Shown: positions 41,924 to 52,566, counted from the first letter of the stretch. The stretch: 64,000 bases of DNA from an uncultured Bacilli bacterium (GCA_910584655.1 CAJUBJ010000003.1:124001-188000), one strand, 5' to 3'. Numbers and translations are program-made. The notes: generated from the sequence alone by a model not told the origin.

Positions 41924-44900
41924 TGAAAAAAAGTAGTATATTAAAATATGCTTGTTTATCAGCAATTTCTTTTTTATCATTTTTAGGAATAACTAATGCA
42001 GCAACACCACTTGCTCCTGGTAGTTCTGTTAATATTCCAGGTGGAACGAAAACAAATTTTACCTGTGATACTGGAACTATATCTGGTTTTTCTGTAGTTA
42101 AAAATGGTACAGATTACACAGTTACTTATGATGGAAGTGCTGGTGCTGGGCAAACAAATAAAATAACTTGTACTTATGACGGATTTATAGGAATTGGGGA
42201 TGTTACTGAAAAACAAACAGAAACTTATACGTTCACAACTACTGATAGTGTTTCAAATAATATTAATGTTAATCCAGAAACTGGAGAAACAGTGATTCCT
42301 CCAATAATGTCAAATATTGTAATAGATTCTGTAGAAGCAAATAATGAATATATTGATTTGAGTAATTGCAAGGTTGGTACAGATACTTGTACTGTTAAAG
42401 CAAGTCCAGAAGCTGCAAATGCTGCTCAAAATCATAATCAGAATATTACAGGTACTGTTATAGTTAAATATAAAATTTTAGGAACAGATCCTGTGCAAAT
42501 AATTACTCGTGAAATTTCAGTTAATATTTCTACTAGAAAAGAGTCTATAGCTAAAGCTTATCCTGGTGGAGTTGGTGTATGTCATTTTGATTCTAATTGG
42601 GAAGCTGCTCCATGGGAAGATAGTGGTGGAACTCAATTTAATGCTATGAGAGCTTTTGAGGGAGCTACTTTACCTAATTGTGAAGTTCAAAATTCTGTTA
42701 TTCCTGTTACTTTTAAAGGATGGGTGAAAGCTCCAAATAGTAATAACTCTGTTTTACATGCTGTAGGTGAATGTTCAGGTGCTTTGAGTCCAGGTACTTC
42801 TGTATCAGGTGGAGGTTCATACACTAATTACTATGCATGTTATGAAGCAGATCCTTTTGTACAATTGGCTGTTGAAGAGGGTAATATATCTGATTTAGAT
42901 AATTGGGAATATCAAAGTGGAAGAGGATATGTATATATAAATAAAACTCATGCAACTAGTGCAACTTTGCCAGAAGTTAATCTTGTTGGTTCTCATAATG
43001 CTAATCGTAAATTTGAAGGGTGGTATAATAGAGCTACTGGTCAAACTCTTCAAGCAGGAGCTTCTGTTGAATTAAATGGTGATGTATGGGAAGCTCAATA
43101 TAGCAGAACTGTAGTTGAAAGAGATTATCATGCGGCTGTATATGTTGATAGTGTTTCAGCTAAAAAGCCAGGAGAGACTGTTACAGGTTGCTCTAGTAAT
43201 TCTGATAAGGTAAAAGCAGAACTTTTAGGTGGTGAGTGTCAAGTTACTGGACTTGAACCAACTGGAGAAGGCGAATATGCTGATGTTGTAGTGGAATTTG
43301 ATGGTATGACTATAACATATAAGTATGTTGTGTATCCTAAAGATAGTCAAAATGGCGGAGAAGATTTTGTAATAGATACGTCAGAAAATGTTATATATGA
43401 TATGGAAGTAATTAACGAAGCTCATGAGCAAATTGAAATTCTTGGTGGTGGTTTTGGAGTAAAAACATGTTCTGCATATAGAGTTTCTAGAGATGGTACT
43501 TATTATTGGGGTGAGAGTGAGAAGACAAGTGGTCGAATAAGATATCATGTCGGTGGAGCCTCTGTTTATAAAGTTACTCCTGGTGGTGATTGCTCAAATA
43601 CTGCTTCCTTCTACGCTTTATGCTTAGATCCAGGACGCCCTGGACCTCAGTCATATAATATTGGACAAGTTGATTACAAAACTACAACAGAGTTATCTAA
43701 GGAATTGGATTTATATAAATTAGTTAATTATATGTATGAGAGTTCTGATTTTGATATGAATAGATTTGGTGAAGTTAACTACGAGGGTAGAATTGCTGCA
43801 CAAATTCTTGTACGTATAGTTGGCATAGGTGATAATTTTAGTGCTGTGGATACTACATGGGGAAGAAATAGTGATTTAGTAAGACACTATAATACTTTTA
43901 ATAACGCTTATAATAAATGGATTTCTGATGGACCAGATGCAGCAGTAGCTGAATTGGGTTTAAATAATCCTGAACATAGTTCTACTCCTGATTTCGTAAA
44001 AAATATTGGTTCACTGGTATCTAAAGCTTTATCTGAATACAAATCAACAGATGTTGCCGATGGTGAAGGCTCAACATCTTTAGGATTAGAAAAAGAAGTT
44101 GAGAATGTTGATGCGGAAGCTATTAATGGTGGTAGTGGTTATTTAATTAAATATACAGGAACAATTTCACTTCCAAATACTGTTGATAATCCTCAATTAA
44201 CTGCATGTGGCTCTAATTCATTTAATGTAACTTGTAATGTTGAAAGTTGGTCAAAAAATGGAACTTCATCAATCGATTCAGGATTAGAAGTATGGAATTA
44301 TGTTGTTTCTTATACCATAAATGATGCTAAGAGTTTTAAAGTTCCTGAAACAAATGAAGAAAAGTATGAGTTGTCTTTTTCACTAACTTATGGTGGCGAA
44401 TCCATGGTTGGTAATGTATATATTTTGTCACAATATGCTCATAATCATGACATGCAACGTATGCTTGCTTTTGATATAGAGGGTCGAAATAGTGATTTGA
44501 AAGTTTACTGGGATATAATTCCTAAGCCTAACGTAGGTAATGTTTGTGAAACAGTAGTTGCTATGAATCCAAATGATCCTGGATTTAATGAAGAATTATT
44601 TAAAGCTTCTGGATGTTGTGATTTTATTGATGATTATGGATTTGATGATGAGACAAAAGATCGTATTTTAAATGAAATTTGTAGTTCTGATTGTGCAGTT
44701 TCTACATTACCTCAAGTTTGTCGTATTAACGATGGAGCAGATCCAGAGTCTGCAGATTTATATGTTATTAGAGAGGGTTCAAAAAGAACATCTTCTGATG
44801 ATAAAGATCCTCAAATTAAAGATCAAATTGGTATGTGTATAGTAAATACAAGTCAACCATATTATAACCAGAATCGTACTACTTCTATAAATGCTAGTTT

Positions 44901-47871
44901 CCTTAAAAATGATGATATTGGAAATAAAATAAATGTAGATAATTATAAACAAAATAAATATTGTCAAGTTACATGCAAAGAAGACTGGGCTATATCAATG
45001 GATTCTTTTGGTAACTATGTAGGTGTTAATGCTGTTGCGGCTGGTTCATATTTTTCAATATTAAATGATATATTTATTGGCGGTAAGCGTACATGTTATA
45101 CTACTTATTTAGATTACGATAAGTATATGAATGATCTTGAAAAATTATCTAAAGACGTTGTTGATCAATATAATATTTATTCTACGAATTCACATCAATA
45201 TACAAATATTGATAATAGAAGTGAAAGTGATATTACAATAGAAAAATCTGAGAAGAAGTGTGCTATATGGAAAGATGCTCCAACTGGATTCTCTGATACT
45301 GATTATGATTCTAGTACTGGTAACTTTGTTCAAAAACATACAGTAGAATCTGACGGATATGAAAATTGCTCATCTCCTGATACTTTAAATTCATCTGCAG
45401 GCAAATGCGAACATGATAAACCAGCTTCTGGAACATGTGAAACAGGGTATACTGCATCTGGGTCTAAGTGTCAAAAAGATGCAACGCCTAAATATAAGTG
45501 TCCTGATAAAAGCTCTACATTAAAAAAATATGATGGTACAGGAGTAGATGGTGTTAAACCAGATAATGCTACTGCTACATCTGAATGTACTTATACTGTT
45601 GCATTAGAGTGTAAATCAGAAGGGTATGCGTTTAATTATGGATTGAAAACTAGTTCTTCAGATGTTGAAAATGGGAAATATGTAAAATATAATACTGCTC
45701 CTAATGCTGCAAAAAAAGTAACTACTGTTTTTAACGAAGCATTAGATACTGAAAGAAATATAACTAGTAATCCTCAAGAATCTTATTATAGAAAAGATTT
45801 AATTGAATGTACGATAGATGAAAATAAGGGACCTGGAAAAAAGGCAAATGTAAGTTGTGATTTTAAAAATGATGAAAAGAACGGAACTGAACCTGCTAAT
45901 ATTTCAGGTAATGCTAAAGGAAAAGCAATATGTTCAACTTATCATTCTGAAAATGATAATATTTGTGCTGATAGTACTACTGCTTATAGTAAATCTGATG
46001 CTTTTGATTTATTAGAAACAAAAGTAAAAACTGCTACAGAGGAAAAAGCAAATAGTGCAAAAGCTATTGCAGAAGCTAAATATGTAGAATTTTATCGAAA
46101 TGTCGAAGATTTCTATGATTGTCAACATTTTGAATTATATAATACTAGTGATGATGAAAATGGCAAGGCAAATAATACATTACAATCTGAGAATGTTCTT
46201 GGACCTACAAGAGAATTTATTAAGATTAAAACAGCATTTGATCCAAAGGTTTCATATACTTATGATGAACCTGCATTTATGACAATATTAGGAAAAGATA
46301 ATATTTTGGTTGAAAACGAGGAGAAGAATAATTCAATAATTTCTAATTATAAAGATGTAACTAATCAAAAAGCCGAAGCTCAAATCCAATTTGTTGATGA
46401 TGAGAAAAAACTTGGATATTATGATGAAAAAGTTAATCTATCTAGAAATTATCTTGAATATAAATATTATAATCCAACAACTTTATGGACAAAGACTGGA
46501 ACTCCTGAAGCTTTTGAACAATATAAAGATGATACAGAGGTTAAATCTGAAAATAAAGCTTTATCAACTGATGATGCTAATTCTAGTGAATCTAAATATG
46601 TTGTATTATGTACAATTGGATCTGATCATATGGATTATCATCACGAAGATCAAGACAATAAATCTGATAGATATAAATTTACTGGAACTGTTTCTGGTAC
46701 TACTTGGAACGAAGGCTCTTGTTATAAGGTTAAAGTAACTTATAAGAAGAGTAGATATATTTCTTCATCTATTGAAAATAGTAGTTTCTATAAAAATAAA
46801 GGATCATGGTTTGTTAGAGGTGGAGATGTAAAAGAGCATGGTGATGATTTGAAAAATGCTATATCAAATGCTAATGCTCGTGGTGCTTCTTATACTACTT
46901 CTTTAGAGGAACTACGTTTATGGTCACCAATAGGAGCTGAAAAAGATGGTTATGTTAGTTATAATACATTCCCAATTAGTTTAAATGCACCAAGAAATCT
47001 ATATCAATATACTTATTGGTTTGCTGATATTGGATCATTTAGTGATGGTAAACTTGGAAGAATAATGGGAAATACTGAAGGTGGAAAATCAATTATAAAA
47101 CTTAATAATAGAACATGTTTCTATGAAGTTTATGAAGAAGTATGTTTATGCTGTGGTTCTGAAATTAACTCATATACTGAGGGGTCAATTACTATTACAG
47201 AAAATTTCTTAGATGAGAATGGATCATATAATTATGATTTGGTTCAAGACGAAGACTTTAATGGTACAAATCAAGGTAGGTTAAACATTAATACTTCTAC
47301 TGTAAGTTTAAATGATATAAATAGTCAGTATGGAAGTGGAAGTAGAAAGCTTCCAAGTAACTGGAGTAGTGAGTCACCTTTCTTCTACGCTGGAAAAACT
47401 TATTTAACTAATAAAGGTGAAGTTGCTAAAAAAGAAATAGAGGCATTAGGTGAAAATGCATATGCTGCCAAAGCAGAATATTCTTATCATTTAACTCCTT
47501 CTACTATGATAGCAATTAAAGAATACAATAATGGTGTTGGATATGATATTAACTTTAGTAGATTAAAAGTTTATGGAAGAGTTCCAATAAAATCTATTAG
47601 TGGAACTGATGGATGGGATGCAACTGATGATGAATTAAATGATAAATATCCTAACTTCCAACATTATGGTAGTAAGTTCTTAGAAGATTATATGACTGAT
47701 TTAAATGCCGTTTATGGCGATACAATAACTAAATTAAAAGATTATAAGACTAGTGTATGCTATGCTACTGATGAAACTGATTTAAAAAATAAAATTCAAA
47801 GTGGAAATTGCCGTTGGATAGATTATGTTCAAACTATAGATGGTAATACATTTAGATTGGCATTTAAATAG
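41923..47871 (+). CDS. Large Cys-rich surface protein, likely thioester domain
   Basis: 1,982 residues with a signal peptide ending LGITNAAT. About 230-410 holds two F-x-GW repeats of InlB B-repeat type (TFKGWVK; RKFEGWYNRATG). About 505-640 has FYALCLDPGRPGP and, later, GRIAAQILVRIVG. These resemble the Cys motif and the TQ-x-AIW-like Gln motif that form the internal thioester of TED adhesins. A Cys-rich stretch lies at about 1140-1220 (CSSPDTL, CEHDKPASGTCETGY). No sorting motif or C-terminal helix is seen, so it may be held by its neighbour or by the Tad apparatus. Second gene of the operon. Confidence 0.6.
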   Translation: MKKSSILKYACLSAISFLSFLGITNAATPLAPGSSVNIPGGTKTNFTCDTGTISGFSVVKNGTDYTVTYDGSAGAGQTNKITCTYDGFIGIGDVTEKQTETYTFTTTDSVSNNINVNPETGETVIPPIMSNIVIDSVEANNEYIDLSNCKVGTDTCTVKASPEAANAAQNHNQNITGTVIVKYKILGTDPVQIITREISVNISTRKESIAKAYPGGVGVCHFDSNWEAAPWEDSGGTQFNAMRAFEGATLPNCEVQNSVIPVTFKGWVKAPNSNNSVLHAVGECSGALSPGTSVSGGGSYTNYYACYEADPFVQLAVEEGNISDLDNWEYQSGRGYVYINKTHATSATLPEVNLVGSHNANRKFEGWYNRATGQTLQAGASVELNGDVWEAQYSRTVVERDYHAAVYVDSVSAKKPGETVTGCSSNSDKVKAELLGGECQVTGLEPTGEGEYADVVVEFDGMTITYKYVVYPKDSQNGGEDFVIDTSENVIYDMEVINEAHEQIEILGGGFGVKTCSAYRVSRDGTYYWGESEKTSGRIRYHVGGASVYKVTPGGDCSNTASFYALCLDPGRPGPQSYNIGQVDYKTTTELSKELDLYKLVNYMYESSDFDMNRFGEVNYEGRIAAQILVRIVGIGDNFSAVDTTWGRNSDLVRHYNTFNNAYNKWISDGPDAAVAELGLNNPEHSSTPDFVKNIGSLVSKALSEYKSTDVADGEGSTSLGLEKEVENVDAEAINGGSGYLIKYTGTISLPNTVDNPQLTACGSNSFNVTCNVESWSKNGTSSIDSGLEVWNYVVSYTINDAKSFKVPETNEEKYELSFSLTYGGESMVGNVYILSQYAHNHDMQRMLAFDIEGRNSDLKVYWDIIPKPNVGNVCETVVAMNPNDPGFNEELFKASGCCDFIDDYGFDDETKDRILNEICSSDCAVSTLPQVCRINDGADPESADLYVIREGSKRTSSDDKDPQIKDQIGMCIVNTSQPYYNQNRTTSINASFLKNDDIGNKINVDNYKQNKYCQVTCKEDWAISMDSFGNYVGVNAVAAGSYFSILNDIFIGGKRTCYTTYLDYDKYMNDLEKLSKDVVDQYNIYSTNSHQYTNIDNRSESDITIEKSEKKCAIWKDAPTGFSDTDYDSSTGNFVQKHTVESDGYENCSSPDTLNSSAGKCEHDKPASGTCETGYTASGSKCQKDATPKYKCPDKSSTLKKYDGTGVDGVKPDNATATSECTYTVALECKSEGYAFNYGLKTSSSDVENGKYVKYNTAPNAAKKVTTVFNEALDTERNITSNPQESYYRKDLIECTIDENKGPGKKANVSCDFKNDEKNGTEPANISGNAKGKAICSTYHSENDNICADSTTAYSKSDAFDLLETKVKTATEEKANSAKAIAEAKYVEFYRNVEDFYDCQHFELYNTSDDENGKANNTLQSENVLGPTREFIKIKTAFDPKVSYTYDEPAFMTILGKDNILVENEEKNNSIISNYKDVTNQKAEAQIQFVDDEKKLGYYDEKVNLSRNYLEYKYYNPTTLWTKTGTPEAFEQYKDDTEVKSENKALSTDDANSSESKYVVLCTIGSDHMDYHHEDQDNKSDRYKFTGTVSGTTWNEGSCYKVKVTYKKSRYISSSIENSSFYKNKGSWFVRGGDVKEHGDDLKNAISNANARGASYTTSLEELRLWSPIGAEKDGYVSYNTFPISLNAPRNLYQYTYWFADIGSFSDGKLGRIMGNTEGGKSIIKLNNRTCFYEVYEEVCLCCGSEINSYTEGSITITENFLDENGSYNYDLVQDEDFNGTNQGRLNINTSTVSLNDINSQYGSGSRKLPSNWSSESPFFYAGKTYLTNKGEVAKKEIEALGENAYAAKAEYSYHLTPSTMIAIKEYNNGVGYDINFSRLKVYGRVPIKSISGTDGWDATDDELNDKYPNFQHYGSKFLEDYMTDLNAVYGDTITKLKDYKTSVCYATDETDLKNKIQSGNCRWIDYVQTIDGNTFRLAFK

Positions 47872-47887
47872 GAAGGAGTGAAATAAT

Positions 47888-48406
47888 ATGAAGGAATCGT
47901 ACTGGGGTTATTGGTTAGTATTACTTGGAATATTTGTTGCAGTTGTTATGTTACTTGCTAACGACGCAACAACAACAAATACACAAGATTACTATCAATT
48001 AAAAGAAGTTGCTAATAGTGCGTTATATGATTCAATAGACTATGCGTATTATTCTCAAACTAGACAAGTTAGAATCTTAAAGGAAGTTTTCGTTGAAAAC
48101 TTCCTAAGAAGATTTTCAGAAACAGTAGGTATTACTGATACTTATGATATTAAATTTTACGATTTATATGAGTCTCCTCCTAAAGTTAGTATAAAGATAG
48201 CTACAGAAACAGCTGGTTTTGTTGTAGGCCGTGATACAAAAAATACTGAAGGTACTGATGATGGAGTAACAAGTTTAGATGTTGTTAACTCAATTGACTT
48301 AATATTAGAATTTGATGCTGATAAGAGAGAAAATTGTACTAATAATGGTCTTGAATGTAAATTGACAATACCTATAGATAATGAAGCCTGTGAATATTAT
48401 AGTTAG
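47888..48406 (+). CDS. Pilin-like/TadE-like small membrane protein
   Basis: 172 residues starting MKESYWGYWLVLLGIFVAVVM, with a hydrophobic helix right at the N-terminus as in pilins and TadE proteins. A helical stretch (NTQDYYQLKEVANSALYDSIDYA) and a beta-rich C-terminus with three Cys follow. The MKE start recurs in the pilin-like genes at 57573-58677. GGAAGGAG precedes the ATG. It lies between the large surface protein and the CpaB-like gene, so it is a probable minor pilin (inference). Confidence 0.55.
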   Translation: MKESYWGYWLVLLGIFVAVVMLLANDATTTNTQDYYQLKEVANSALYDSIDYAYYSQTRQVRILKEVFVENFLRRFSETVGITDTYDIKFYDLYESPPKVSIKIATETAGFVVGRDTKNTEGTDDGVTSLDVVNSIDLILEFDADKRENCTNNGLECKLTIPIDNEACEYYS

Positions 48407-48427
48407 TTTAGGAAAGAAGGAATAAAG

Positions 48428-49234
48428 ATGGGAAATTTACTTGTACCTTTTAAAAAGTTTTTAAGTAATAAAAATACAATTACAATTCTTGGAGTACTAG
48501 TCGGTGTTGTTGTATTATACTTAGGATATAATTGGAGAGTTACTAAATCTGTTCAACCAGTTAGAATACCTATGTGTAATGCAACACTTCTTTCTGGTAC
48601 AAAGATTAATGAAGGATACATTGGTTATACTAGTGTTCCTAAAGATATGATTTCTAGTATGGGTAATATTGTTACTGATGTAAGTATGATTAATGGGATG
48701 TTGGTTTCTTATGATAGTAAGATACCTCAAAATGGATTCTTCTTTAACGAGAATTTAATTAGCGAAGAAGATATGCCTGATTCAGTTTTTTCTAATATTC
48801 CAGATGGTTATACAATTTACGATATGCAGGTTAATATGTCTACTGCTTATGGTAATTCAATAATGCCAGATGATAGTATAGATATTTATATGTCTACAAG
48901 TGCAGAAGAAGATGAGGGTAAACTTGTATATGGACGTTTTATTAAGAGTATTCAAGTTTTAGCTGTTAAAGATGGTTCTGGTAAGAACGTTTTTGCTGAT
49001 AAAGATAATCCTACTGAAACAGCACACTTATTGTTTGCTGTTCCAGAGAATTTGTTCTTATTATTAAAAAAAGCTGAAAAATTAGGTATTAATTTGGAAC
49101 CTGTTCCTAGAAATAATGCTTATTCTAAGAATGCTTCTGCAACTGAATTAACAAGTGATGAATTACAATCAATGGTAATAAATCAAACTCATATACTACA
49201 AAATGAATGTACTGATTTAACTGTTTGTGGTTAA
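48428..49234 (+). CDS. CpaB/RcpC-like SAF-domain protein
   Basis: 268 residues: N-terminal helix at about 17-35, then SAF-like sequence (GTKINEGYIGYTSVPKDMI, with MLVSYDSKIPQNGFFFNENLI). A second beta-rich domain resembles RcpC (YDMQVNMSTAYGNSIMPDDSIDIYMS). CpaB/RcpC works with the Tad pilus, probably contacting the wall or glycan as the pilus passes. Adjacent to the CpaF-like ATPase, which supports the call. Confidence 0.65.
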   Translation: MGNLLVPFKKFLSNKNTITILGVLVGVVVLYLGYNWRVTKSVQPVRIPMCNATLLSGTKINEGYIGYTSVPKDMISSMGNIVTDVSMINGMLVSYDSKIPQNGFFFNENLISEEDMPDSVFSNIPDGYTIYDMQVNMSTAYGNSIMPDDSIDIYMSTSAEEDEGKLVYGRFIKSIQVLAVKDGSGKNVFADKDNPTETAHLLFAVPENLFLLLKKAEKLGINLEPVPRNNAYSKNASATELTSDELQSMVINQTHILQNECTDLTVCG

Positions 49235-49262
49235 TCAAATTGAATAAAAAGAGGGTGATGTT

Positions 49263-50828
49263 ATGGATGAAAAGAACATATTCTCCCAAATGGATTTTGG
49301 CCCATTATCTGAATTTTTGGAAGATGATGATGTAACCGATATTTCGTATAGTAATAGTGGTCAAGTATGGCTAAAAACATTGTCAAAGGGAGTTTATCAA
49401 GTTGAAAGACCAGATATAAATAATCCTTTTATGGAAAAACTTGCATTTCAATGTGCTAATGTTATGGGTAGAACTTTTAATATGGCTCATCCATTTCTTG
49501 ACTCCGAAAGTGCAGAATTACGTATGAACTTTGTACACGATTCCATTGCAACAAATGGAATCGCGTGCTTGATACGTAAGACTCCAGCAAAGATAAGATT
49601 AAATAAAGATAAATTATTAAGTGAACAATATATTACTGATCAAATGCATGATTTTTTGATTAAATGTGTTTGGGGACATTGTAATATTATGGTTGCTGGA
49701 GAAACTGGTTCTGGTAAAACAGAGCTTGTTAAATATTTAGCAAGTAATGCTAAAGAAGATGAAAAAATTATTTCTATAGAAGATACATTGGAGCTTCACT
49801 TAGATAAAATTTTCCCACATAGAGATATTGTTGCGATGAAAACTAATAATATTGCTTCTTATACAGAAGCTTTGGTAGCCTGCATGAGACAGAACCCTAT
49901 CTGGATATTACTTGCCGAGGTTCGTTCTGCAGAAGCAGTTATGGCAGTTCGTAACTCAATTTCTTCTGGTCACCACGTTATATCAACAATCCATGCTGAT
50001 AAAGCAGCCAGTATTCCAATGCGTATGTACGCCTTGTTGGAAGGTAGTCAAGATATTGAACAATATTTGTCTTCAATACATAGATACGTACAGATTGGAA
50101 TATATGTTAAGGGTTATTATTCTAAGGCATTGGGAAGATTTCAACGTGAGATTATGGAAATATGTGAGTTTTATGTTGATGACGAAACAAATAGGCCTTT
50201 GTCTAGAACTTTATATCAAAAGACTTTGGATGGTAAGGTTACATTAAAAAATCCATCAAAGAAATTGATAGATTATTTAGCTATAGGTAATGTTTATTTC
50301 GAAGATGATGATATTTTTGGTTTGGGTGATGCTGAGTCTAAAGAAGATTTATCTAATTATAGACATGGTTCTTCTGAGGATAATCTAGCTTTAAAGGAAA
50401 CTAGTTCTGAAGCTTTAGGTGATGCTTTAAATGAAGGTAAGATAAATGCTGATACTTCAAAAAGTAATACCAATGCTCCAGTTCAAGCGCCTGTTAGCCA
50501 GCCAAGTGTTGCACCACAAGTGGCTTCACAACAGCCAGTTGTTCAACAACCTGTTCAATCTCAGGTTCAACAAACAGTCTCACAACAGCCAGTTGCTCAG
50601 CCTCAAGTTCAACAGCAACAACAGGTGGCTAAGGTGGCACCTGTACAATCTCAAGTAAGTCAGCCAGTTGTACAACCACAAGCTGTGGTTCAACAACCTG
50701 TTCAAGCTCAGCAACCTCAAGTTAGTCCTTTTCCAACTGTTAGTGCTCCTACTTCTGTTAATGCGAATGCAGTGCAACAACCAGTTGTTCAACCACAGCA
50801 GGTAGTTGCAACAAACGATGTACTATAA
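49263..50828 (+). CDS. CpaF/TadA-type secretion ATPase with Gln-rich tail
   Basis: 521 residues. Walker A is GETGSGKTEL (146-155); then IEDTLELHL (Asp box), ILLAEVRSAEAVMAVRNSISSGHHVISTIHADKA (Walker B and His box) are in the order of Tad/CpaF ATPases. It powers assembly of pilin subunits at the inner face of the membrane. The last 130 residues (about 390-521) are a Q-, P-, V- and S-rich linker-like tail, absent from usual CpaF. GGGTGATG precedes the ATG. The next two genes are TadB and TadC. Confidence 0.9.
   Translation: MDEKNIFSQMDFGPLSEFLEDDDVTDISYSNSGQVWLKTLSKGVYQVERPDINNPFMEKLAFQCANVMGRTFNMAHPFLDSESAELRMNFVHDSIATNGIACLIRKTPAKIRLNKDKLLSEQYITDQMHDFLIKCVWGHCNIMVAGETGSGKTELVKYLASNAKEDEKIISIEDTLELHLDKIFPHRDIVAMKTNNIASYTEALVACMRQNPIWILLAEVRSAEAVMAVRNSISSGHHVISTIHADKAASIPMRMYALLEGSQDIEQYLSSIHRYVQIGIYVKGYYSKALGRFQREIMEICEFYVDDETNRPLSRTLYQKTLDGKVTLKNPSKKLIDYLAIGNVYFEDDDIFGLGDAESKEDLSNYRHGSSEDNLALKETSSEALGDALNEGKINADTSKSNTNAPVQAPVSQPSVAPQVASQQPVVQQPVQSQVQQTVSQQPVAQPQVQQQQQVAKVAPVQSQVSQPVVQPQAVVQQPVQAQQPQVSPFPTVSAPTSVNANAVQQPVVQPQQVVATNDVL
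50443..50828 (+). repeat. Low-complexity Q/P/V-rich tail of the CpaF-like ATPase
   Basis: Repeated QQPV, SQPVV and QVQQ units in degenerate DNA (caacc/cagcc). Probably a flexible tail for docking; not a tandem DNA repeat. Confidence 0.65.
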
Positions 50829-50845
50829 TAAGAAGGTGAATGTTT

Positions 50846-51739
50846 ATGGAATTGATAATTTTATTAGCTATTGCAATATTTGTTTTAGCTTATCGTTACA
50901 ATACTGGAGATAATGTATATAAGTTTTTTGCTGATACTGTTTCTGGTGTTTATAATACGTATGCACCTTATAGTTATAGAGAAGTAAAAGAGAAAACTAA
51001 AGAGTTGGGATATGAGTATACACCTAGACAATATATGACACAAGTTTTGTTAATAGGTGGAGCTGCTGCTGGTATAAGTTTCTTATATTTTTATAGTATT
51101 TTAGTTACTTGTATTTATACTGTTATAGCTATATGCTTTGTTCCGTATTTAAGTTATTTAAGAACACAAAGATTATATAGTGAATATATTTTTGAACAAA
51201 TACAAGTTTATACTACTAACGTTATAATGGAATTTAATACTACACAAAGTTTTGTTAAGTCTCTTGAAGGTGTTAGAGATTCTGGTATCTTACAAGATCC
51301 AGTATTAAGAGATGTAAAACGTATGATTCAAATGTCATATGAAAATGGTACTATTGATCAATCGATAGACTTCTTTAATGAAGCTTATCCATATTATATG
51401 GTAAAAAATATGCATCAATTGTTCTTACAGATTACAAAAGAAGGTGCTAGAGATTCAGGTGAGGCGCTTGAACTTATGTCACTTGATATAGATGCCTTAG
51501 TTGAAGGAGTTTATAGAGATAGAATGGATAGACAAGTTTTCCACAAAAAGTTCTTAACTTTTGGTTGTGCTTGTTTCTTATTGGTTTTGGTTATGCAATT
51601 ATTATTTGGTAGAACAGAGTATTTGCAAATGCTAGAAAAAATTTATGTAAAAATAATTCTTCATGCAATTATTATTATATTATGTTATTTCTTGGTAAGT
51701 GGAGAAAAATATTATAATGAAGATGTGGGGGTTGAGTAG
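50846..51739 (+). CDS. TadB-type membrane platform protein
   Basis: 297 residues from the ATG at 50846 (AGAAGGTGA at a good distance; the ATG at 50840 is too close). N-terminal helix, two helices near 70-115, then a cytoplasmic GspF-like helical domain (VYTTNVIMEFNTTQSFVKSLEGVRDSGILQDPVLRDVKRM) and two C-terminal helices. TadB and TadC form the inner-membrane platform over the ATPase. Two bases separate it from tadC. Confidence 0.8.
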   Translation: MELIILLAIAIFVLAYRYNTGDNVYKFFADTVSGVYNTYAPYSYREVKEKTKELGYEYTPRQYMTQVLLIGGAAAGISFLYFYSILVTCIYTVIAICFVPYLSYLRTQRLYSEYIFEQIQVYTTNVIMEFNTTQSFVKSLEGVRDSGILQDPVLRDVKRMIQMSYENGTIDQSIDFFNEAYPYYMVKNMHQLFLQITKEGARDSGEALELMSLDIDALVEGVYRDRMDRQVFHKKFLTFGCACFLLVLVMQLLFGRTEYLQMLEKIYVKIILHAIIIILCYFLVSGEKYYNEDVGVE

Positions 51740-51741
51740 AT

Positions 51742-52530
51742 ATGTATTTTGAGATTCTCACAGTTGGTATTGTAGCATTTGTTGTTCTTACAGTTAATGG
51801 TTATATTAAACCAAATAAATTTATTCAAGATAACCAAGATATTTTTATGAAACTAAAAGAAGAGGATTATGAATTCTTAGTAAAAGCAAAATATGGTGAT
51901 GGTCTTGATGCAGATGTTTTATTCCAAAAAAGAATAAAAAATGCTTTGATAATTATTGTATTATTAATATTTATAATGTTATCTAGTTTATCAGCAGTAA
52001 AGATTGTTTTAGCTATAGCTGCTGGATATGTTTCATTTAAAATGGATTATACAAATTTAAAAAACTATTATAAAAGGCATTTATTGATTATTGACTCTAT
52101 GTTGCCTTATTATTTAAAAGGCTTAGAGATTTTAATTCAACACTATACTGTTCCAGTTGCAATTGGTAAATCAATTCCAGATGCTCCTGAAATATTTAGA
52201 GATGGATTAGTTGATATGATTAATAAGATAAATGCTGGTGACTCTACAGTTACACCATATATGGAATTTGCACAAACTTATCCTGTTCGTGATTCAATGC
52301 GTATGATGAGACTTCTATATCGTCTAAGTTTAGGACGTCAAGAAAGAAAACAAGAACAGTTGATTACTTTCTCTAAAACAATATCTAACTTGCAACAAAA
52401 GGCGAGAGATAATCGTTATAAAGAAAGACTAGATAAGATGGAAAGTAAAACAATGAGTATGCTTGTTTCAACAGGTGTAGGTGTTATGATTTTATTAGTT
52501 ATTCAAATTATGAATATGATGAGTAGTTAA
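51742..52530 (+). CDS. TadC-type membrane platform protein
   Basis: 262 residues with helices at about 3-18, 70-100 and 238-258 and a cytoplasmic GspF-like domain (LPYYLKGLEILIQHYTVPVAIGKSIPDAPEIFRDGLV; TYPVRDSMRMMRLLYRLSLG). It is the partner of TadB. It ends the seven-gene operon and is followed by a terminator. Confidence 0.8.
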   Translation: MYFEILTVGIVAFVVLTVNGYIKPNKFIQDNQDIFMKLKEEDYEFLVKAKYGDGLDADVLFQKRIKNALIIIVLLIFIMLSSLSAVKIVLAIAAGYVSFKMDYTNLKNYYKRHLLIIDSMLPYYLKGLEILIQHYTVPVAIGKSIPDAPEIFRDGLVDMINKINAGDSTVTPYMEFAQTYPVRDSMRMMRLLYRLSLGRQERKQEQLITFSKTISNLQQKARDNRYKERLDKMESKTMSMLVSTGVGVMILLVIQIMNMMSS

Positions 52531-52536
52531 TAATTA

Positions 52537-52566
52537 GAAAAGACGATTTTGTTCGTCTTTTTTGTT
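52537..52566 (+). terminator. Intrinsic terminator after tadC
   Basis: AAAAGACGA, loop ttttg, TTCGTCTTTT and T run. Confidence 0.85.

Noticed and set aside
50443..50828. Possible repeat array or CRISPR-like structure
   Set aside because: The repetitiveness follows Gln/Pro codons in frame with the ATPase; no regular repeat and spacer lengths.
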